Program-made: the position numbers and the translations under genes | Shown here: positions 16,447 to 17,930 of the stretch, one piece after another | Numbering within the stretch: position 1 is the first letter of the stretch | How the letters are laid out: each line of letters begins with the position of its first letter | Notes under the pieces: generated by a model | What the model was told of the DNA's origin: nothing | The model's database searches: none | The model's input: the letters and a program-made list of their open reading frames with translations, nothing else | NCBI GenBank assembly: GCA_035533815.1 | Contig: DATLTB010000127.1 | Location: 1 to 17,930 of the forward strand | Reading direction: 5' to 3' | Length of the DNA: 17,930 nt | DNA from: JANWKA01 sp035533815 | GTDB taxonomy: Bacteria; Bacteroidota; Bacteroidia; Chitinophagales; Chitinophagaceae

Positions 16447-16910
16447 GTGGGCCCTATCGATCTGAATATCCTGGCCTTACTGCAGCCGAATGCCCGCAAG
16501 AACAATACGGCAATGGCTAAAAAACAGGGAATGGCACCATCCGCTGCATTGGAACGGGAAAAAAAACTGGAGGCCAGGCAGGTAATCAATGCCGACTACA
16601 TCCGGGTAAACCCCCAGTTCCTGGACCTGAATTTGCTGGCTTTTATATATGTTAACCCTCTTGGGAGCCCCGGGAACCCCGAAACCGGAAGGAGAATGGC
16701 CAGACGATCCAGGGCGCTTGAGCTTCATCATATCACCGGTGAAGATTGGTTTATCCTGAAGGGCGATCCAAAGACCCCCAATCCCTGATCAGGTTCATGA
16801 GGGAAAAATTGGGCAGCATTCCCGGCATTCATTCTACTGAAACCACTATCATGCGGGTAACAAAGATGGAAAATAATTACCTCCCTGTAGCCATGCCAAA
16901 TGGAAAGTAA
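16447..16910 (+). pseudogene. Lrp/AsnC-family transcriptional regulator, interrupted by a frameshift
   Basis: The first frame (GTG 16447 to stop 16788) reads as an Lrp/AsnC regulator: IDLNILALLQPNARKNN and the winged helix-turn-helix around AMAKKQGMAPSAALEREKKL, then NADYIRVNPQFLDLNLLAF and LELHHITGEDWFILK from the ligand-binding RAM domain. It then runs into unrelated residues and stops. From about 16764 the -1 frame continues the family exactly (RSKDPQSLIRFMREKLGSIP, then GIHSTETTIM) and ends at 16910. Joined, the two parts give about 154 residues, the normal family length. The break lies at about 16760-16766 (AAGGGCGA), consistent with one lost base. Cause: sequencing error or genuine inactivation. 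The GTG start is chosen because an in-frame stop lies 12 bases upstream and no ATG is available. The intact frame would overlap the EamA gene by 11 bases, implying translational coupling. Confidence 0.85.
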
Positions 16911-17847
16911 CCCTGGAATAAAGCCTGCCAGGAGCCTGGTTATTGCAGCATTTGCCGCCATATTCCTGATCTGGGGTTCCACCTATACGGCCATTGCCGT
17001 TGCTTTAAGGACCATACCTCCATTTATCATCGGAGGCATCCGGTTTCTTGGTGCAGGGATCCTCCTTTCCGGATGGTGCCTATTGAGGGGGGAAAGGTTA
17101 CCGGATCTCCGGTCCATGGCCAGAAATGCCGTGGCTGGTATCCTGATGTTGTTCTGCGGAACCACTTCGCTGATCTGGGCTGAACAATACCTGCCATCCG
17201 GCCTTTGTGCCATCATTGTGGCGGCCATCCCCCTGTGGTTCGTGATCCTGGACAAACGTCAATGGAAGGAAAACCTATCCAGCCGATTGACCATACTGGG
17301 GCTGTTTATCGGATTCGGCGGAATCATCCTGCTTTCGGGCGGGAGGGGCACGGTTAACCTGCTGCATAATCATCTGCAGCTGGTCAGCTTCATTGTCCTG
17401 TTATCAGGCGGGGTGCTCTGGGTATGGGGTTCATTATTCTCCAAATATGTGCCAATCCAGGGAACTACGGCGATGAAAGCCAGTCTTCAGATGGTCGCAG
17501 CGGGTATTGCTGGTTTTGGTGCCGCCCTGCTGACGGGGGAATACCGGAAATTTAACTGGCGGGGGGTGAATGATCCATCCCTGTATGCACTGCTTTACCT
17601 GATATTCATGGGTTCCCTGGTAGGATATATTGCTTATATCTGGTTACTGAGCGTCAGACCGGCAGCCTTGGTGGGTACCTATGCCTATGTGAACCCTGCC
17701 GTTGCGGTATTGCTTGGCTGGGCCGTGATCGGGGAATCAGTTAGTGCTATTCAGATAGCCGCCCTGATCATCATCGTGGGTGGGGTTATGCTGGTGAACA
17801 TGTCCAAATACCTTAAAACCAAATTATCCGTTATAAAAAAACCCTAA
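16900..17847 (+). CDS. EamA/DMT-superfamily exporter (RhaT/YdcZ-like, amino-acid or metabolite efflux)
   Basis: A 315-residue inner-membrane protein with about ten hydrophobic segments arranged as two EamA repeats (residues about 12-140 and 155-300). The first repeat shows FLIWGSTYTAIAVALRTIPP and a GIRFLGAGILL helix, typical of the family. The second ends with the conserved SLVGYIAYIWLL and TYAYVNPAVAVLLGW pattern. Family members export amino acids and other small metabolites. The ATG at 16900 lies inside the 3' end of the restored Lrp/AsnC reading frame, so the two genes are probably coupled. Lrp/AsnC regulators next to an EamA exporter are a common pairing, suggesting export triggered by accumulation of an amino acid. 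The substrate cannot be read from sequence. If the regulator frameshift is real, coupling is lost and expression of the exporter may change. Confidence 0.93.
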   Translation: MESNPGIKPARSLVIAAFAAIFLIWGSTYTAIAVALRTIPPFIIGGIRFLGAGILLSGWCLLRGERLPDLRSMARNAVAGILMLFCGTTSLIWAEQYLPSGLCAIIVAAIPLWFVILDKRQWKENLSSRLTILGLFIGFGGIILLSGGRGTVNLLHNHLQLVSFIVLLSGGVLWVWGSLFSKYVPIQGTTAMKASLQMVAAGIAGFGAALLTGEYRKFNWRGVNDPSLYALLYLIFMGSLVGYIAYIWLLSVRPAALVGTYAYVNPAVAVLLGWAVIGESVSAIQIAALIIIVGGVMLVNMSKYLKTKLSVIKKP

Positions 17848-17892
17848 AGTAGCGTGAACGGAGTATTATTATTGAATCGCTGAAAATCCAGT

Positions 17893-17930
17893 ATGATGAA
17901 TGATGTATTTAAAAATATGCAGGAAAGGGA
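17893..17930 (+). CDS. Possible start of a further gene, cut by window end
   Basis: An ATG at 17893 opens 12 codons (MMNDVFKNMQER) to the window edge. A second ATG at 17900 in another frame is also open. The stretch is too short for any family call, and no strong promoter is seen in the preceding 45 bases. Confidence 0.2.
   Translation, partial: MMNDVFKNMQER

Noticed and set aside
16755..16790. Programmed -1 ribosomal frameshift within the Lrp/AsnC gene
   Set aside because: No slippery heptamer or obvious downstream stimulatory hairpin is visible, and family members are not known to need one. A single-base error or mutation is simpler.

Overview
The window looks like a chromosomal piece of a Bacteroidota bacterium of about 50-55% GC (by eye). 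Chitinophagia- or Saprospiria-like lineages are plausible, but the genus cannot be fixed. The main evidence is two giant secreted proteins with a gliding-motility/type IX secretion system (T9SS) type B C-terminal domain, a PorP/SprF-family protein directly behind them, Bacteroidota-type promoter motifs (TTTG and TAnnTTTG), and few purine-rich Shine-Dalgarno sequences.

Layout. Positions 1-1530 hold the 3' three quarters of recG (DNA branch-migration helicase), cut by the window edge. Positions 1622-10001 form a tight same-strand block: two tandem paralogues of about 1220 residues (DUF7948-like head, SBBP-type beta-propeller repeats, four PKD domains, type B sorting domain), then a PorP/SprF-like outer-membrane partner, with gaps of only 14 and 8 bases. 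A small outer-membrane beta-barrel gene follows (10089-10676). Positions 10900-12445 encode a two-gene ABC-2 exporter (ATPase plus permease). After 425 non-coding bases comes a minus-strand lipoprotein-like monohaem cytochrome c (12871-13473). Next is a long stretch without a credible gene (13530-14254), then a minus-strand LOG-family phosphoribohydrolase (14255-14836) divergent from a sodium:solute symporter (14942-16402). The window closes with an Lrp/AsnC-type regulator interrupted by a frameshift (16447-16910), overlapping an EamA/DMT exporter (16900-17847).

How the genes work together. The T9SS block reads as a cargo-plus-anchor cassette: type B cargo proteins cross the outer membrane through the T9SS, and the PorP/SprF-like protein is the likely dedicated partner for their export or surface attachment. 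The Lrp/AsnC-EamA pair reads as an autoregulated amino-acid or metabolite efflux operon. A perfect TAnnTTTG box and a 14-bp perfect palindrome lie just upstream of the regulator, but its reading frame is broken about two thirds of the way along, by a sequencing error or by real inactivation.

Most genes are ordinary family members. The points most worth a second look are the frameshifted regulator with its operator, the tandem T9SS cargo duplication served by one PorP/SprF gene, the orphan cytochrome c resembling those of Bacteroidota nos clusters, and an apparent excess of GGATCC.
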